The position numbers and the translations under genes are program-made. The notes below the pieces were generated by a model. The model ran no database searches and was not told the origin of the DNA. It was given only the letters and a program-made list of their open reading frames with translations. This document shows positions 52,152 through 62,770 of a stretch of 64,000 nucleotides of DNA, in pieces (positions within the stretch are counted from its first letter, which is position 1; each line of letters opens with the position of its first letter). This DNA is from an uncultured Collinsella sp. (lineage in GTDB: Bacteria > Actinomycetota > Coriobacteriia > Coriobacteriales > Coriobacteriaceae): positions 81,233 through 145,232 of the forward strand of contig CABUHO010000001.1 in the NCBI GenBank assembly GCA_902491395.1, written 5' to 3'.

Positions 52152-53204
52152 CTAAACGAACCGTACCCCGAATCCGCGTTTGATGAACGGCAGCAGCTCC
52201 ATTGCCTCGGGCGTGATATGACCCGCAACGTTCATGCGCTCGTCACCGGGAAGATCGACCCGCGCAATCTCAAGCTCGCCTTCGTAGCGCCCATAGCCGC
52301 TATTGCTCACAGCGATCGACCCCGTCTTTCGCGACAGGCCGGCACCGGCATCCATCGGCACGGAATCCGGTTTAAGCGTCGTGCGCGACTCCTGAGACCT
52401 AAAGATGAGGGTGCTCGAATCGGGCCGGTCGTGATGAATCTGCCCACGTACATAGGCATAACCAGACTCAAGCTCACATTGCAGGTCTACGTATCCGGCG
52501 GAAACTTGAGCAAACTGCGCCCAGCCCGCATCGGAAAGATCGGGGTCGCCGACCAACACAATGTCGCAATCGGCGCCATGTGCGAGCTCAAGCATGTTGA
52601 GGGCAACCTTTGACGCACGACCGCGCTGCGCCTCGACCGTCGGCAGTCCCTCGAATACCGGCCCGCGAACGTTGGCATCACCCGGCACAAAAGCCATGAT
52701 TTCGAATCCAAGCGCCGCAAGACGAAGATTCACCCGAGCAATGTCCTCCAGAGCTAAACCGGTATAAGGCTTAGGGTAAAAATTGTGGCAGGCGGCAAAA
52801 CGAGTCACATCGGCACCGGCCTCACGCCACGATGCGATTTCATCAGAACTCACCGTCGATGCATTGACCACAATGCGAAATACACCGGACAGCTCCGCGA
52901 CCCGCTGGGCGCTAAAGCCATAGTCCAAACGAAGGTATTCCAACCCCAAATCGCGCAGGTCCTCGATGCGCTCAAGCCCGAGCAAATCGCACGTGCGAGG
53001 CCCCACATCGGCAATGAGCGCAATGCCGCGGGCGGAAAGCAGCGACAGCACATGACGGACCTTATCGGCATACGCCGCTCCCCCATCCTCGGGAATATGC
53101 AGCGAGGTGAACGCATAGCGCGCACCCGCCGCGGCACCACGCTCAATTGTCCGCTCAATATCCTGCAGAGGGCTGGAAAGATAAATCGAAATACCCGTTT
53201 TCAC
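52152..53204 (-). CDS. mupG: MupG-like 6-phospho-N-acetylmuramidase (DUF871)
   Basis: 350 aa. Starts MKTGISIYLSSP (GTG start with AAAGGAGCG upstream). The TIM-barrel family DUF871/MupG hydrolyses MurNAc-6-phosphate-GlcNAc inside the cell. Motifs: LRLDYGF, NASTVSS, CHNFYPKPYTGL and MAFVPGD. The location after murR, murQ and murP supports salvage of peptidoglycan fragments. A terminator-like hairpin lies between murP and this gene. Confidence 0.88.
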   Translation of the reverse strand: MKTGISIYLSSPLQDIERTIERGAAAGARYAFTSLHIPEDGGAAYADKVRHVLSLLSARGIALIADVGPRTCDLLGLERIEDLRDLGLEYLRLDYGFSAQRVAELSGVFRIVVNASTVSSDEIASWREAGADVTRFAACHNFYPKPYTGLALEDIARVNLRLAALGFEIMAFVPGDANVRGPVFEGLPTVEAQRGRASKVALNMLELAHGADCDIVLVGDPDLSDAGWAQFAQVSAGYVDLQCELESGYAYVRGQIHHDRPDSSTLIFRSQESRTTLKPDSVPMDAGAGLSRKTGSIAVSNSGYGRYEGELEIARVDLPGDERMNVAGHITPEAMELLPFIKRGFGVRFV

Positions 53205-53220
53205 GTTTCAACGCTCCTTT

Positions 53221-53254
53221 AAAAAAGGCCGGCGGAGCAGTTAGCCCCGCCGGC
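53221..53254 (-). terminator. Terminator between murP and mupG
   Basis: Stem GCCGGCGG / CCGCCGGC followed on the minus strand by TTTTTT. It lies directly before the mupG ribosome binding site, so mupG may be expressed by readthrough or from an internal promoter. Confidence 0.8.
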
Positions 53255-53321
53255 ACAACCATAGCATCAAGAAATCTGCCGCGCGCCGCGAGCTCTGAGC
53301 AACACGGCTCGCGATATCAAA

Positions 53322-54752
53322 CTATTCGCCAAAGAACTCGTTGATCTTCTGCTCGTCGACGCCAAAGAACCACGTCAGGACAAAGCCGGCGGCATAGGCA
53401 AGCAGCATAGCGGCAACGTAGCCGAGCTGCTGGCCAGGAACGACGATCAGCAGGCCAAACAGACCGGAAACGCCCTGAGAAACCGTGCCGATGTGAAGCA
53501 GCGCCGCGAGCGCGCCGCCAAATCCGGCACCCAGGCAGGCCGTCACAAACGGACGAACGAGCGGCAGCGTAACGGCATACATCAAAGGCTCGCCCACGCC
53601 CAGGATGCCAACGGGAATGGACTCTGCGACGTACTTCTTGAGCTTGGCGTTCTTGGTCTTAAAGTACAGCGCCAGACCGGCACCGACCTGACCGCCGCCA
53701 GCCATCATAAGGATGGGGAGCAGGTAATTGATGCCCTTGGTAGCGCCGTCGGGATCGTTGAGCATAGCGTGGATCGGCGTAAGCGCCTGATGCAGGCCGA
53801 CGGAAACCAGCGGCAAGAAGCCTGCCGACAGGATATAGCCGCCCAGGACGCCCAGCTTCTCGAAGATAAAGGTCAAAACGCTAAAGATGGCAGTCGTCAG
53901 CCATGCGCCAACCGGCTGGATGACGAGCATCAGAGCAAAGGCGCCGATGATGAGCACCAGCAGCGGGGACAAGAACGTGTCGAGTGCGTTGGGCATAACC
54001 TTGCGAATCTGACGCTCCATCCAGGCAAAAAATGCGCCAGCGATAAGAGCCGCGATCATGCCGCCCGCTGCGGGGTTGTACTGCGCATTGGTGAGCGGCA
54101 GCAGAATGGCAGTGGCAGGATCGGCCGCGCCAGGCGCAAGCAGGGGCATGGCACTGTTGGCGATACACATCATGCCGGCGATGCCGCCCAGCGCAGCGGA
54201 GCCACCAAACTCACGCGCCGCGTTATAGCCCACCAAGATGGGCAGATAGGCAAACAGGGCCCAGCCCATGGAACGAATGCCCTGGTACCACCACTCGCCC
54301 GCAAGCGCGCCTGCCGTCGAGACGTTAATGACGTTGCAGATACCGTTGATGAGGCCAGCCGCAATGATGCCGGGAAGCAGGGCGACGAAGACATTGGAAA
54401 TCTTCTTGAGGAAGGCCTGAACCGGCTTGGACTCGTACTTGGCCTTCTGCGCGGCCTTGTTTGTGGCCGCAGCGTCGACCACGCTCTCGTCAGCAACGCC
54501 TTTCGCAAGGCCGGTGAGCTTGGAGAACTCCTCGAGCACCTTATTCACCTTGCCCGGCCCCAGCACGATCTGCATCGTGTCGTCCTCGACCAGGCCCATC
54601 ACGCCGTCGAGTGCCTTAATGCCCTCCGTGTCGACGCTGCCCGTGTCTTTGACGGTCACGCGCAGGCGCGTCATGCACGCCGCGTTTGCCAGCACGTTGT
54701 CTTTACCGCCCAAAAGGTCCAGCAGCTTTTGAGCCAGCTCTTTGTTCGTCAT
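53322..54752 (-). CDS. murP: PTS EIIBC, MurNAc-type
   Basis: 476 aa. EIIB domain at the N-terminus with phosphorylated cysteine C26 (NAACMTRLRV), followed by an EIIC domain with about 10 membrane segments. No IIA domain is present, so a general glucose-type IIA is needed. The placement beside murQ, murR and mupG gives MurNAc (or MurNAc-GlcNAc) specificity, phosphorylating the sugar at C6 as it enters. ATG with AAGGAGGA upstream. Confidence 0.9.
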   Translation of the reverse strand: MTNKELAQKLLDLLGGKDNVLANAACMTRLRVTVKDTGSVDTEGIKALDGVMGLVEDDTMQIVLGPGKVNKVLEEFSKLTGLAKGVADESVVDAAATNKAAQKAKYESKPVQAFLKKISNVFVALLPGIIAAGLINGICNVINVSTAGALAGEWWYQGIRSMGWALFAYLPILVGYNAAREFGGSAALGGIAGMMCIANSAMPLLAPGAADPATAILLPLTNAQYNPAAGGMIAALIAGAFFAWMERQIRKVMPNALDTFLSPLLVLIIGAFALMLVIQPVGAWLTTAIFSVLTFIFEKLGVLGGYILSAGFLPLVSVGLHQALTPIHAMLNDPDGATKGINYLLPILMMAGGGQVGAGLALYFKTKNAKLKKYVAESIPVGILGVGEPLMYAVTLPLVRPFVTACLGAGFGGALAALLHIGTVSQGVSGLFGLLIVVPGQQLGYVAAMLLAYAAGFVLTWFFGVDEQKINEFFGE

Positions 54753-54809
54753 AACTCCTCCTTGTATTGGGTATCTCGTCTGGATGTCATATCAGCTCAC
54801 GCCGCGCAC

Positions 54810-55733
<924 letters not shown>

Positions 55734-55743
55734 TTCATTCACC

Positions 55744-56595
55744 TCATCTTTCCTGTTTCTCGATGTAGTTTTGCTTAATGACATGCGTCGCTCGTTCGTA
55801 GTCGCTGGCAACGTAAGCAGCGTACAGGGCATCGACAACCATAAGCTGAGCCATACGCGAAGCCATGGCACCGCTGCGGACCAAGGGCTCACTCGCAGCG
55901 ACGCCGAGCACGGCATCGGCCATGGTGGCAAGCTTGGATGATCCATCTACTTTGGTCACGGCCACAACGGGACAGTTGTGACGTTGGGCCTCGGCGGTGC
56001 AGTCCAGCACCTCTTGCGTCAAGCCCGAGTAGCTAAAGGCGATTGCCATATCGCCCTCATGCATGTTCTTGGCACACAAGAGCTGATCATGCCAGTCGTC
56101 GTACAGATGGCACTCTTTGTCGACACGCATGAGCTTTTGCGCCAGATCGTGCGCGACCAAACGAGAGGCACCGATACCGAACAGATTGACCGCGCGTGCC
56201 CGCTTAAGATAGGCCGCACATCGCTCCAAGACGGTGTAATCGAGCGTTCGCGCCGTCGCTTCGATCGTGCGCACGTTGCTTTTCATCACCTTCCCCACGA
56301 TACGTTCGACGCTGTCATCCATGGAGATGTCCTCGAGGGCAACGTCTTTCTTGTCACCCAAGAGCGCCAGCTCGGCAATCAGTTCGCGCTGGAACTCCTT
56401 ATAGCCCGCAAAACCCAAGCGCTTGCAAAAGCGCAAAATGCTCGAGGGCGAGGAGAACGTGGCATCGGCAAGACCGCGGACGGGCAGCCCGACCACCTCG
56501 TGCGGATGAGCGCTTACATATGCGATGACATTGCGTTCCGCCGGGCTCGCGCTGAGCTCACGCTCGCGAAGCCGCAAAAGCAATCCGTTTGCCAT
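55744..56595 (-). CDS. murR: RpiR-type regulator of MurNAc genes
   Basis: 283 aa from ATG at 56595, with GGAGG 8 nt upstream; a GTG 9 bp earlier touches the ribosome binding site and is rejected. N-terminal RpiR helix-turn-helix (SPAERNVIAYV, FSSPSSILRFCKRLGF), then a SIS domain (NLFGIGASRLVAHDLAQKL) that probably binds MurNAc-6-P. First gene of the mur operon and its likely repressor. Confidence 0.88.
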   Translation of the reverse strand: MANGLLLRLRERELSASPAERNVIAYVSAHPHEVVGLPVRGLADATFSSPSSILRFCKRLGFAGYKEFQRELIAELALLGDKKDVALEDISMDDSVERIVGKVMKSNVRTIEATARTLDYTVLERCAAYLKRARAVNLFGIGASRLVAHDLAQKLMRVDKECHLYDDWHDQLLCAKNMHEGDMAIAFSYSGLTQEVLDCTAEAQRHNCPVVAVTKVDGSSKLATMADAVLGVAASEPLVRSGAMASRMAQLMVVDALYAAYVASDYERATHVIKQNYIEKQER

Positions 56596-56689
56596 CTCAA
56601 ACACCTCCGTTGAGAAGAATTAAAGACCAACGAACGATTCGTACCGGATATAAACAGCTTTTACGGTACATTGTGCCGCATCGTGGCGC

Positions 56690-56718
56690 ACAAAGGGCGA
56701 GCGCTCTACCGCTCGCCC
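56690..56718 (-). terminator. Terminator of VanZ-like gene
   Basis: Nine-base-pair stem GGGCGAGCG / CGCTCGCCC, followed on the minus strand by TTTG, between the VanZ-like gene and murR. Confidence 0.7.
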
Positions 56719-56798
56719 CTCAAATCCGACCGCTCGGAAATACGCGCGACACAAAATAATTCAACAGGTCGCATTATCAGAAACGGGTTTGTTACCGG

Positions 56799-57380
56799 CT
56801 AGCGCCTCGCATGGGCGCCAATCGGCCGAGTCGCATAGTGCACCAACGCCGCTGCCAGCAATACCAGCAGCATCGCGGTGACATAGCCCGCAGCATCGAA
56901 TCCTAAGTCGATAACGTCGAAATGCCTGCCGGGAACAAAGATCTTATGCACCTGATCGCCAACGGAGCAGACGGCACAAAAGAGCAACACGGGCACGCAA
57001 CGGGAGCATACGCTCCACGGACGCCTGGAAAAGCAAACCACGACCACCGAGGCGAACAATCCGACGAAGAAAAACTCTACGGTATGGGCAACGCGACGGA
57101 CGTTCGTGCCCACCCACATGCGAATGGAAGCAAGTCGGCCAGACCGGACATTCGAGGCAGCCGAATCGGTGCCCCCGGTCATTCCGCTCTCCATCTGAGC
57201 TTCACCCGTGGCATCGGCAGCCTGTACGCCCGTAGCTTGACCCTCCACCACACGCGCGGTGGACTCGCTCAGCAACGACGTCTCCACCGCATTTTGCTCC
57301 GTCAGCACCCAGATGCCCGTCAGCGTTGCAGCGAACAGAACGATCGCGGTCCATCCGATTATTTGTTTTACGCGCGCCAA
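56799..57380 (-). CDS. VanZ-like membrane protein
   Basis: 193 aa if started at the TTG at 57380, which has AAAGGAGGT at proper spacing; a longer frame is rejected. Four to five hydrophobic segments and the VanZ signature GDQVHKIFVPGRHFDVIDL (the family's D-x-x-x-Q/K-x-F-x-x-x-R then D-x-x-x-N/D). An insert of Gly, Ala and Thr lies between TM1 and TM2. Function beyond membrane location is unknown. Confidence 0.8.
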   Translation of the reverse strand: MARVKQIIGWTAIVLFAATLTGIWVLTEQNAVETSLLSESTARVVEGQATGVQAADATGEAQMESGMTGGTDSAASNVRSGRLASIRMWVGTNVRRVAHTVEFFFVGLFASVVVVCFSRRPWSVCSRCVPVLLFCAVCSVGDQVHKIFVPGRHFDVIDLGFDAAGYVTAMLLVLLAAALVHYATRPIGAHARR

Positions 57381-57484
57381 GGGCCTACCTCCTTTTTTGA
57401 ATATCAGCGAGTGTAGCCCCAAATGACATCGCCACCGTATCAAAATTTGAATCGCAACAGGAAGCGACAAAGCGACGCAAACCC

Positions 57485-58090
57485 CTACCCCGCCTCGCGC
57501 ATCCAGCGATCGAACGTCCCCACGCACACGCCCAGGCACTTTGCTGCCTGGCTGCGGGTAATATCGCCTGCCTCATAGCTATCGCGTACCAGCTCAAACT
57601 GAGGAGGGCACGGCTTGCGAGGTCGACCGAAACGGACCCCTCGCGCCCGCGCCGCTGCAATCCCCTCCGCCTGGCGCCGATGAATATTCTCGCGCTCCAC
57701 CTGCGCCACGTAGCTCAGCAGTTGTAGCACAATATCGGCAATCAGGGTATTGGTCACATCCGGCGCGCCGCTGGCCCTGACGCGCGTGTCAAGCAATGGC
57801 ATGTCCAACACCACAATGGCAACCCCGAGCTCCTTGGTAATGCGTCGCCATTCCTCAAGAATCTCGGAGTAATTACGGCCAAGTCGGTCGATAGAAAGCA
57901 CCACCAGCACGTCCCCGTCTCCCAGGATGTGCAGCAGCTCGCGATACCGCGGGCGATCGAAGTCCTTGCCGCTCGCATGGTCGGCATAAATATTCGCCGA
58001 GCCCACGCCATAGGCGCCCAGCGCATCCAGCTGCCGATTAAGATTCTGATCGCGCGAACTCACCCGCGCATAACCATACACCGTCGCCAT
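57485..58090 (-). CDS. Serine recombinase (resolvase/invertase type)
   Basis: 201 aa from ATG at 58090 (frame extends further, not used). Catalytic serine at S11 (YGYARVSSRDQ); the later motifs LSIDRLGRN and the helix-turn-helix ending (SQAAKCLGVCVGTFDRWMREAG) are all present. The enzyme catalyses site-specific DNA recombination. No transposase or inverted terminal repeats are nearby; a hairpin with GGGACAGGTTT sits just upstream. Whether it is domesticated or part of a lost mobile element is unclear. Confidence 0.92.
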   Translation of the reverse strand: MATVYGYARVSSRDQNLNRQLDALGAYGVGSANIYADHASGKDFDRPRYRELLHILGDGDVLVVLSIDRLGRNYSEILEEWRRITKELGVAIVVLDMPLLDTRVRASGAPDVTNTLIADIVLQLLSYVAQVERENIHRRQAEGIAAARARGVRFGRPRKPCPPQFELVRDSYEAGDITRSQAAKCLGVCVGTFDRWMREAG

Positions 58091-58109
58091 CTCATCCCCG
58101 CTTTCTTGT

Positions 58110-58148
58110 AAACCTGCCAAAAAGGGACAGGTTTATTTTGGTAGGTTT
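58110..58148. repeat. Small inverted repeat upstream of recombinase
   Basis: Arms AAACCTGCCAAAA and TTTTGGTAGGTTT (one mismatch) around GGGACAGG, just before the recombinase start. Confidence 0.7.
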
Positions 58149-58210
58149 TACCTCTCGAATAGCAGGTAAGCGGGCGGCCGAGCGGACGGCAAGGTAGCTA
58201 TGATCCAAAT

Positions 58211-58242
58211 GCGGAGGGCGGCCCCGAAAGACCGCCCTCCGC
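58211..58242 (-). terminator. Terminator of RNase R gene
   Basis: Perfect 11-bp stem GCGGAGGGCGG / CCGCCCTCCGC downstream of the rnr stop, with only a weak T-run. Confidence 0.75.
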
Positions 58243-58267
58243 TCTCCCGCCATGAGTCGAGATTTGG

Positions 58268-60403
58268 CTAATGGATAAGCTTAAAGTCCAAGTGCCCACG
58301 CGTGGTATTGACGCGCGAGACCTCGATAATCACGCGCTGGCCCAGTTCATAGCGAGTCCCCGTGTCGGCGCCCGTCAGTGTAAGCGCATCCTCGTCGAAC
58401 TCGAACCACTCGTTGCCCAGACTCTTGATCGAAACCAAGCCTTCGACCTGCGTCAGGTCCAAGCGCACAAAGAGGCCCATGCTGCTGACCCATGAGACCG
58501 TTCCGGCATAGCGCTCGCCCAGACGGTCCTCATAGTACTGGGCAATCTTGATCTTTTGCGTCGCATGGCTGGCGGCATCTGCCGCGCGCTCGGCATCGCT
58601 GCATGCGCGGCAGATCTGCGGCAGAATGCGCGGCAGCGACTCGCGCCCCTTGCCGATCAGCCGCGGCGTACGGACCAAGGCGTCCTTGCCGCCGAGCTGC
58701 TCATAGGCCAACTGCAGTTTGAGCACGCGGTGCACCACCAGATCGGGATAGCGACGGATGGGACTCGTAAAGTGGCAGTAGCACGGCGCGGCGAGCGCAA
58801 AGTGGCCCTCGTTGCGCGGCTTGTACAGCGCGCGCTGCATGCTGCGCAGAAGCAGCGTGTTGACGAGCGGTGCGTTGGCCGTACCGGCGGCAGCATCAAC
58901 TGCAGCCTGCAGCTCATCGGGACTCCCCAGGGCAATACCGGCAGCACGGCGATCGTCGATGATGCCCAGCTGCGCCAGCGCAACGGCGGCACCGTGCAGG
59001 CTATCGGGGCTCGGATCCTCATGCACGCGATAGCAGGCCTCGATATCACGGTCTGCCAGCCACTCTGCAACGCACTCGTTGGCGAGCAGCATGGCTTCCT
59101 CGATAAGCGACGTGGCACACGAACGCTCGCGCGCCACAATCTGCACGGGTACTCCGTCCTCATCCAATAGAGCGCGAATCTCGGCCGTGTCAAAATCGAC
59201 TGAGCCGCGGGCGCGACGAATACGACGGCGAAGTTTGGCGAGTTCGTTGGCGGCGACAAGAAAATCGCCGAGGTCGACGTTGTAGCCGCGGGCGGCCTCC
59301 TCGCACGCAAGACCGCGCTCAAGCGCTTCCTCGCGCGAGACCTCAGCAGCCGCAACATCCTCAGCGGCGCCTTCCAGCACCGAATACTCAACCGCGCCGG
59401 CACGCACCAGCAGCGCCTCGGCGCCGTCATAGTCCATACGCACACGCGAGTGAATCACGCTGGGGTACGGATCGTAATGCCGCACGCGACCCTGCGCATC
59501 GAGCTCAATGTCAACGGTAAACGCAAGACGGTCCTCGTCAGGGCGAAGCGAGCACAGGTCACAGGACAGGCGTTCGGGCAGCATGGGAAGCACGCGATCG
59601 GCCAGATACACCGATGTCGTGCGATGGCGAGCCTCAAGATCGATATGTCCGTCCCAAGCCACATAGTGAGAAACGTCAGCGATATGCACACCCAGTCTGT
59701 AGCCACCCTCGGGCGTGCGCTCAAGCGAAATGGCATCGTCAAAGTCGCGCGCGTCGACCGGGTCGATCGTGATGACAAAACGGTCGCGCAGATCGCGGCG
59801 GAGCGGGTCCTTAAGCGCCGCGGACACATCGAGCGAAAGCCCCTCGGCCTCGTCCAGCGCGGCCTCGGGATAGCTATCGGTATAGCCGTAACGCGCCATC
59901 ACATATTGAACGCCCAAATCGGGCGCGTCATCTCCGCCAATGCGGCGTTCGATCGTCACGGTGCCCGATTCTAGGCGCGTCGGGTAGGTCAAAATGCGCG
60001 CGACAACGGCATCACCCGGGTGGACGCCCAGACGATCCGCCGAGGTATCCTCGGGCAGAATGAAGAAGTCGGCCTTCAGGCGCGAATCGAGCGGCTCGAT
60101 CACACCGAGCGGTCCAGCGGTCTGGTACGTACCCACCACGCTTATGGCTGCGCGCTCAACCACGCCTTCGATCACGGCGCGCCGTTCACCGTGCGGGCTG
60201 TTCTTAATGCTCACGGCAACGGTATCGCCATCCATGATCTCACGCTTACCGCGGCCCATAACCTTGTAGTCGCCGCTCTCGGTTATGACATAGGCGCCAT
60301 GCTCATGAAGCTGCACGCGCCCGGTCAGGCTCGGACGGCGTTCGCTGCGCACCGGCCCACGCTTATTGCGGGCACCGCGCTTATGCTTGTTATTGCGCCC
60401 CAT
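58268..60403 (-). CDS. rnr: Ribonuclease R
   Basis: 711 aa. N-terminal cold-shock-like segments, RNB catalytic domain with DPVDARDFDDAI (catalytic aspartates near 215-222), later PIRRYPDLVVHR, and a C-terminal S1 domain (YAGTVSWVSSMGLFVRL). Processive 3'-5' exonuclease acting on structured RNA; in many bacteria it works with SmpB and tmRNA. Start ATG with AAGGAGG upstream. The Arg/Lys-rich head is short. Confidence 0.95.
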   Translation of the reverse strand: MGRNNKHKRGARNKRGPVRSERRPSLTGRVQLHEHGAYVITESGDYKVMGRGKREIMDGDTVAVSIKNSPHGERRAVIEGVVERAAISVVGTYQTAGPLGVIEPLDSRLKADFFILPEDTSADRLGVHPGDAVVARILTYPTRLESGTVTIERRIGGDDAPDLGVQYVMARYGYTDSYPEAALDEAEGLSLDVSAALKDPLRRDLRDRFVITIDPVDARDFDDAISLERTPEGGYRLGVHIADVSHYVAWDGHIDLEARHRTTSVYLADRVLPMLPERLSCDLCSLRPDEDRLAFTVDIELDAQGRVRHYDPYPSVIHSRVRMDYDGAEALLVRAGAVEYSVLEGAAEDVAAAEVSREEALERGLACEEAARGYNVDLGDFLVAANELAKLRRRIRRARGSVDFDTAEIRALLDEDGVPVQIVARERSCATSLIEEAMLLANECVAEWLADRDIEACYRVHEDPSPDSLHGAAVALAQLGIIDDRRAAGIALGSPDELQAAVDAAAGTANAPLVNTLLLRSMQRALYKPRNEGHFALAAPCYCHFTSPIRRYPDLVVHRVLKLQLAYEQLGGKDALVRTPRLIGKGRESLPRILPQICRACSDAERAADAASHATQKIKIAQYYEDRLGERYAGTVSWVSSMGLFVRLDLTQVEGLVSIKSLGNEWFEFDEDALTLTGADTGTRYELGQRVIIEVSRVNTTRGHLDFKLIH

Positions 60404-60480
60404 GGCGCCTCCTTGCTATCGATGACGAACTCCAAAGAGTCTACCCAAATGATTCGCTTTCCTGCCGTCCCCTAGGGATC

Positions 60481-60514
60481 AAAAAACGGGCCGCCCCATA
60501 AGAGACGACCCGTT
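60481..60514 (-). terminator. Terminator of ftsEX
   Basis: Stem with G-U pairs (ACGGGCCGCCC / GACGACCCGT) followed on the minus strand by TTTTTT, just after the ftsX stop. Confidence 0.8.
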
Positions 60515-60538
60515 GGAAGGGATGAATTCCAGGCATGC

Positions 60539-61459
60539 CTACACGCGCAGGTAGCGGCGCATGGCGATGGCAGAACCAAAGAGACCGATAATCACGCCGA
60601 CCAGAATCAGCGCAGCGTAGGTCACCAGGTAGTACTGCATCGGCAGGGCAAACGACATCCAGCCGATGCTCTCCTGCAAACGCGGAATCATCAGATTGCG
60701 TAGCAGCTCCAGAACGCCGATGGAAAGCAGCGAGCCCAAAATGGCCTGCAGTACGCCCTCGGTGATAAACGGGCCGCGAATGAAGCCGTTGCTGGCGCCG
60801 ACCAGACGCATAATCGCAATCTCACGACGACGCGCCGTGATGGACAGGCGAATCGTGTTGTTGATGAAGATGAATGCGATAAAGGTCAAAAGGCCAACGA
60901 GCACCACGGCGGCGATGCGGATGTAGTTGGTCACCTGGAACAGACGGCTCACTTTCTCCTGGCCGTACAGCACGCTCGCGTTGACGTCGCCGTCATCCGC
61001 GATCTTCTGGAAGTCGGCGTTCTTCTTGAGCTTCTGGGCCGTGCTCTCGACCTTGGACGGATCGTCCATCTCAATTGCAAACGAAGCCGGCAGCGGGTTC
61101 TGGCCATCGAGCGCGCTCATGGTGGCGTCGGCGTTGCCCGACATCTTGCTCGTATACTCGGCCAGCGCGTCGTCCTTGTCCTTATAGGTCACGGACTTGA
61201 CGTTATTCCACGTCTTAAGCTCGGCCTCAAAAGCCTGAACATCGGCCTGATCGGCGTCATCGCTAATGAACGCGTTGATGACAACCTGATCCTCGACGGT
61301 GCCGATCACGGAGTTCAGCATCGCGGAGCCCATGATGAACAGGCCGATGATAAACAGCGAAAGGAAGATCGTGATGACGGCGCCGAGCGAGGTAGTCCAG
61401 TTACGGAAGAAGTGACTGATTGCCTCTTTGAAGGAGTAGCCCACGTTAGTTGGTGCCAT
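60539..61459 (-). CDS. ftsX: Cell-division permease FtsX
   Basis: 306 aa. Four membrane segments in FtsX order: one near 20-45, a large extracellular domain (about 50-180), then three near 185-300. Motif STARRREIAIMRLVGASNGFIRGPF-type (short form RREIAIMRLVG) is typical. Partner of FtsE in activating peptidoglycan hydrolases during division. Overlaps the ftsE stop by 14 bp. Confidence 0.93.
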   Translation of the reverse strand: MAPTNVGYSFKEAISHFFRNWTTSLGAVITIFLSLFIIGLFIMGSAMLNSVIGTVEDQVVINAFISDDADQADVQAFEAELKTWNNVKSVTYKDKDDALAEYTSKMSGNADATMSALDGQNPLPASFAIEMDDPSKVESTAQKLKKNADFQKIADDGDVNASVLYGQEKVSRLFQVTNYIRIAAVVLVGLLTFIAFIFINNTIRLSITARRREIAIMRLVGASNGFIRGPFITEGVLQAILGSLLSIGVLELLRNLMIPRLQESIGWMSFALPMQYYLVTYAALILVGVIIGLFGSAIAMRRYLRV

Positions 61460-62666
61460 AGTTGCCGTAACCTCCCCTCTCCTGGTCGCGGATAACGTGG
61501 CCGCCCTCGAGGGCGATCACGCGACGGTGCATGCTATCGACCATCTCGCGGTCGTGCGTGGCGACGATCACGGTGGTGCCGGTGCGGTTAATACGCTCGA
61601 GCAGCTTCATGATGCCCAGCGAGATCGCCGGGTCGAGGTTACCCGTGGGCTCGTCGCAGATCAGCAGCGGCGGACGGTTGACCATAGCGCGGGCGACGGC
61701 GACGCGCTGCTGCTCGCCACCGGAAAGCTGGTCGGGCAGCGAGTCCATCTGATCGGCCAGACCGACCAGACGCAGCACCTCGGGCACCTGGCTGCGAATG
61801 ACGCCCTTGGGCTTGCCGATGCACTGCAGGGCAAACGCCACGTTTTCGTAGGCGGTCTTTTGCGGCAGAAGCTTAAAGTCCTGGAACACGGCGCCAATCT
61901 GGCGGCGCAGGAACGGAACCTTGCGGTTCTTGATCTTCATGAGGTCCTGACCGGCAACCAAGATGCGGCCGCTCGTCGGCTTGACGTCGCGGTTGAGCGT
62001 CGACAGCAGCGTGGTCTTACCCGAGCCGGAATGACCGACCAGGAAGACGAACTCGCCCGGATAGATCTCGATGTTGATGTCGTCGAGTGCAGGCTTGTTG
62101 GGCTGTGCCGGATAGATCTTGGTGACATGCTCCATAAGGATGACGGGCTCGACACCGGCCTGCTTGGCCATCTTCTTGCGGCTGGCCTGCGGATCGATGG
62201 GCGCAAACACCGACGTAAAATCGGGGTTGTTGAGCGCGTTATCGAGGCTTGCGACCTCGGCTGCCTGATCGCTCTCGACCACCGGGGCAGCAGGCTGCGT
62301 GGGATCGGGAATAGCGGCAAAGAGGCCAGACTGCGCAGGCTGAGGAGCCGGTGTCGCAGGAGCCATGGGGTCGGGAATGCCGGCCATGCTAGGCTGCGGC
62401 GCGGCGGCGCCAGCCTGAGGCTGCTCCACGCGAGCGGTCACAGCCTGAACGGGCTCAAAACCCGCCGTGCCGGAAAGCGCAACATCGCTGGTGGGATTGT
62501 AGGCAAAGGGATCGGATGCCGGCTGTGCCTGATCTGCCGGCTGAGCGGGGGCCTGAGCAACAGGCTGGCCCTCTGAATCCGGAGTGGCGAAACGACTGCC
62601 CTGGACGCCTGTCTGCGTCTTGGGGGCATCATCGCCCGCACCGGAGGTACGGAAGTGGTTACCCAC
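61446..62666 (-). CDS. ftsE: Cell-division ATPase FtsE with long N-terminal extension
   Basis: 406 aa with a GTG start (AAGGAG upstream). The ABC ATPase starts near residue 178 and is complete: Walker A GHSGSGKT, Q loop, signature LSGGEQQRV and Walker B LLICDEPTGNLD. Ordinary FtsE is about 220-230 aa; here about 175 residues rich in Ala, Pro and Gln precede it (PAQPADQAQPASD). The extension looks disordered. Cytoplasmic partner of FtsX, which overlaps it. Confidence 0.92.
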   Translation of the reverse strand: MGNHFRTSGAGDDAPKTQTGVQGSRFATPDSEGQPVAQAPAQPADQAQPASDPFAYNPTSDVALSGTAGFEPVQAVTARVEQPQAGAAAPQPSMAGIPDPMAPATPAPQPAQSGLFAAIPDPTQPAAPVVESDQAAEVASLDNALNNPDFTSVFAPIDPQASRKKMAKQAGVEPVILMEHVTKIYPAQPNKPALDDINIEIYPGEFVFLVGHSGSGKTTLLSTLNRDVKPTSGRILVAGQDLMKIKNRKVPFLRRQIGAVFQDFKLLPQKTAYENVAFALQCIGKPKGVIRSQVPEVLRLVGLADQMDSLPDQLSGGEQQRVAVARAMVNRPPLLICDEPTGNLDPAISLGIMKLLERINRTGTTVIVATHDREMVDSMHRRVIALEGGHVIRDQERGGYGNYGTN

Positions 62667-62770
62667 TGGTGCTCCTTATCGTCGTGCGTTTAAACTACAT
62701 GAGCGCTTTGTATTTTAGCAGCATTAGCTTTACTGCACATAAGAAGCATGGCGTGCTTAGGGATCCCGTC

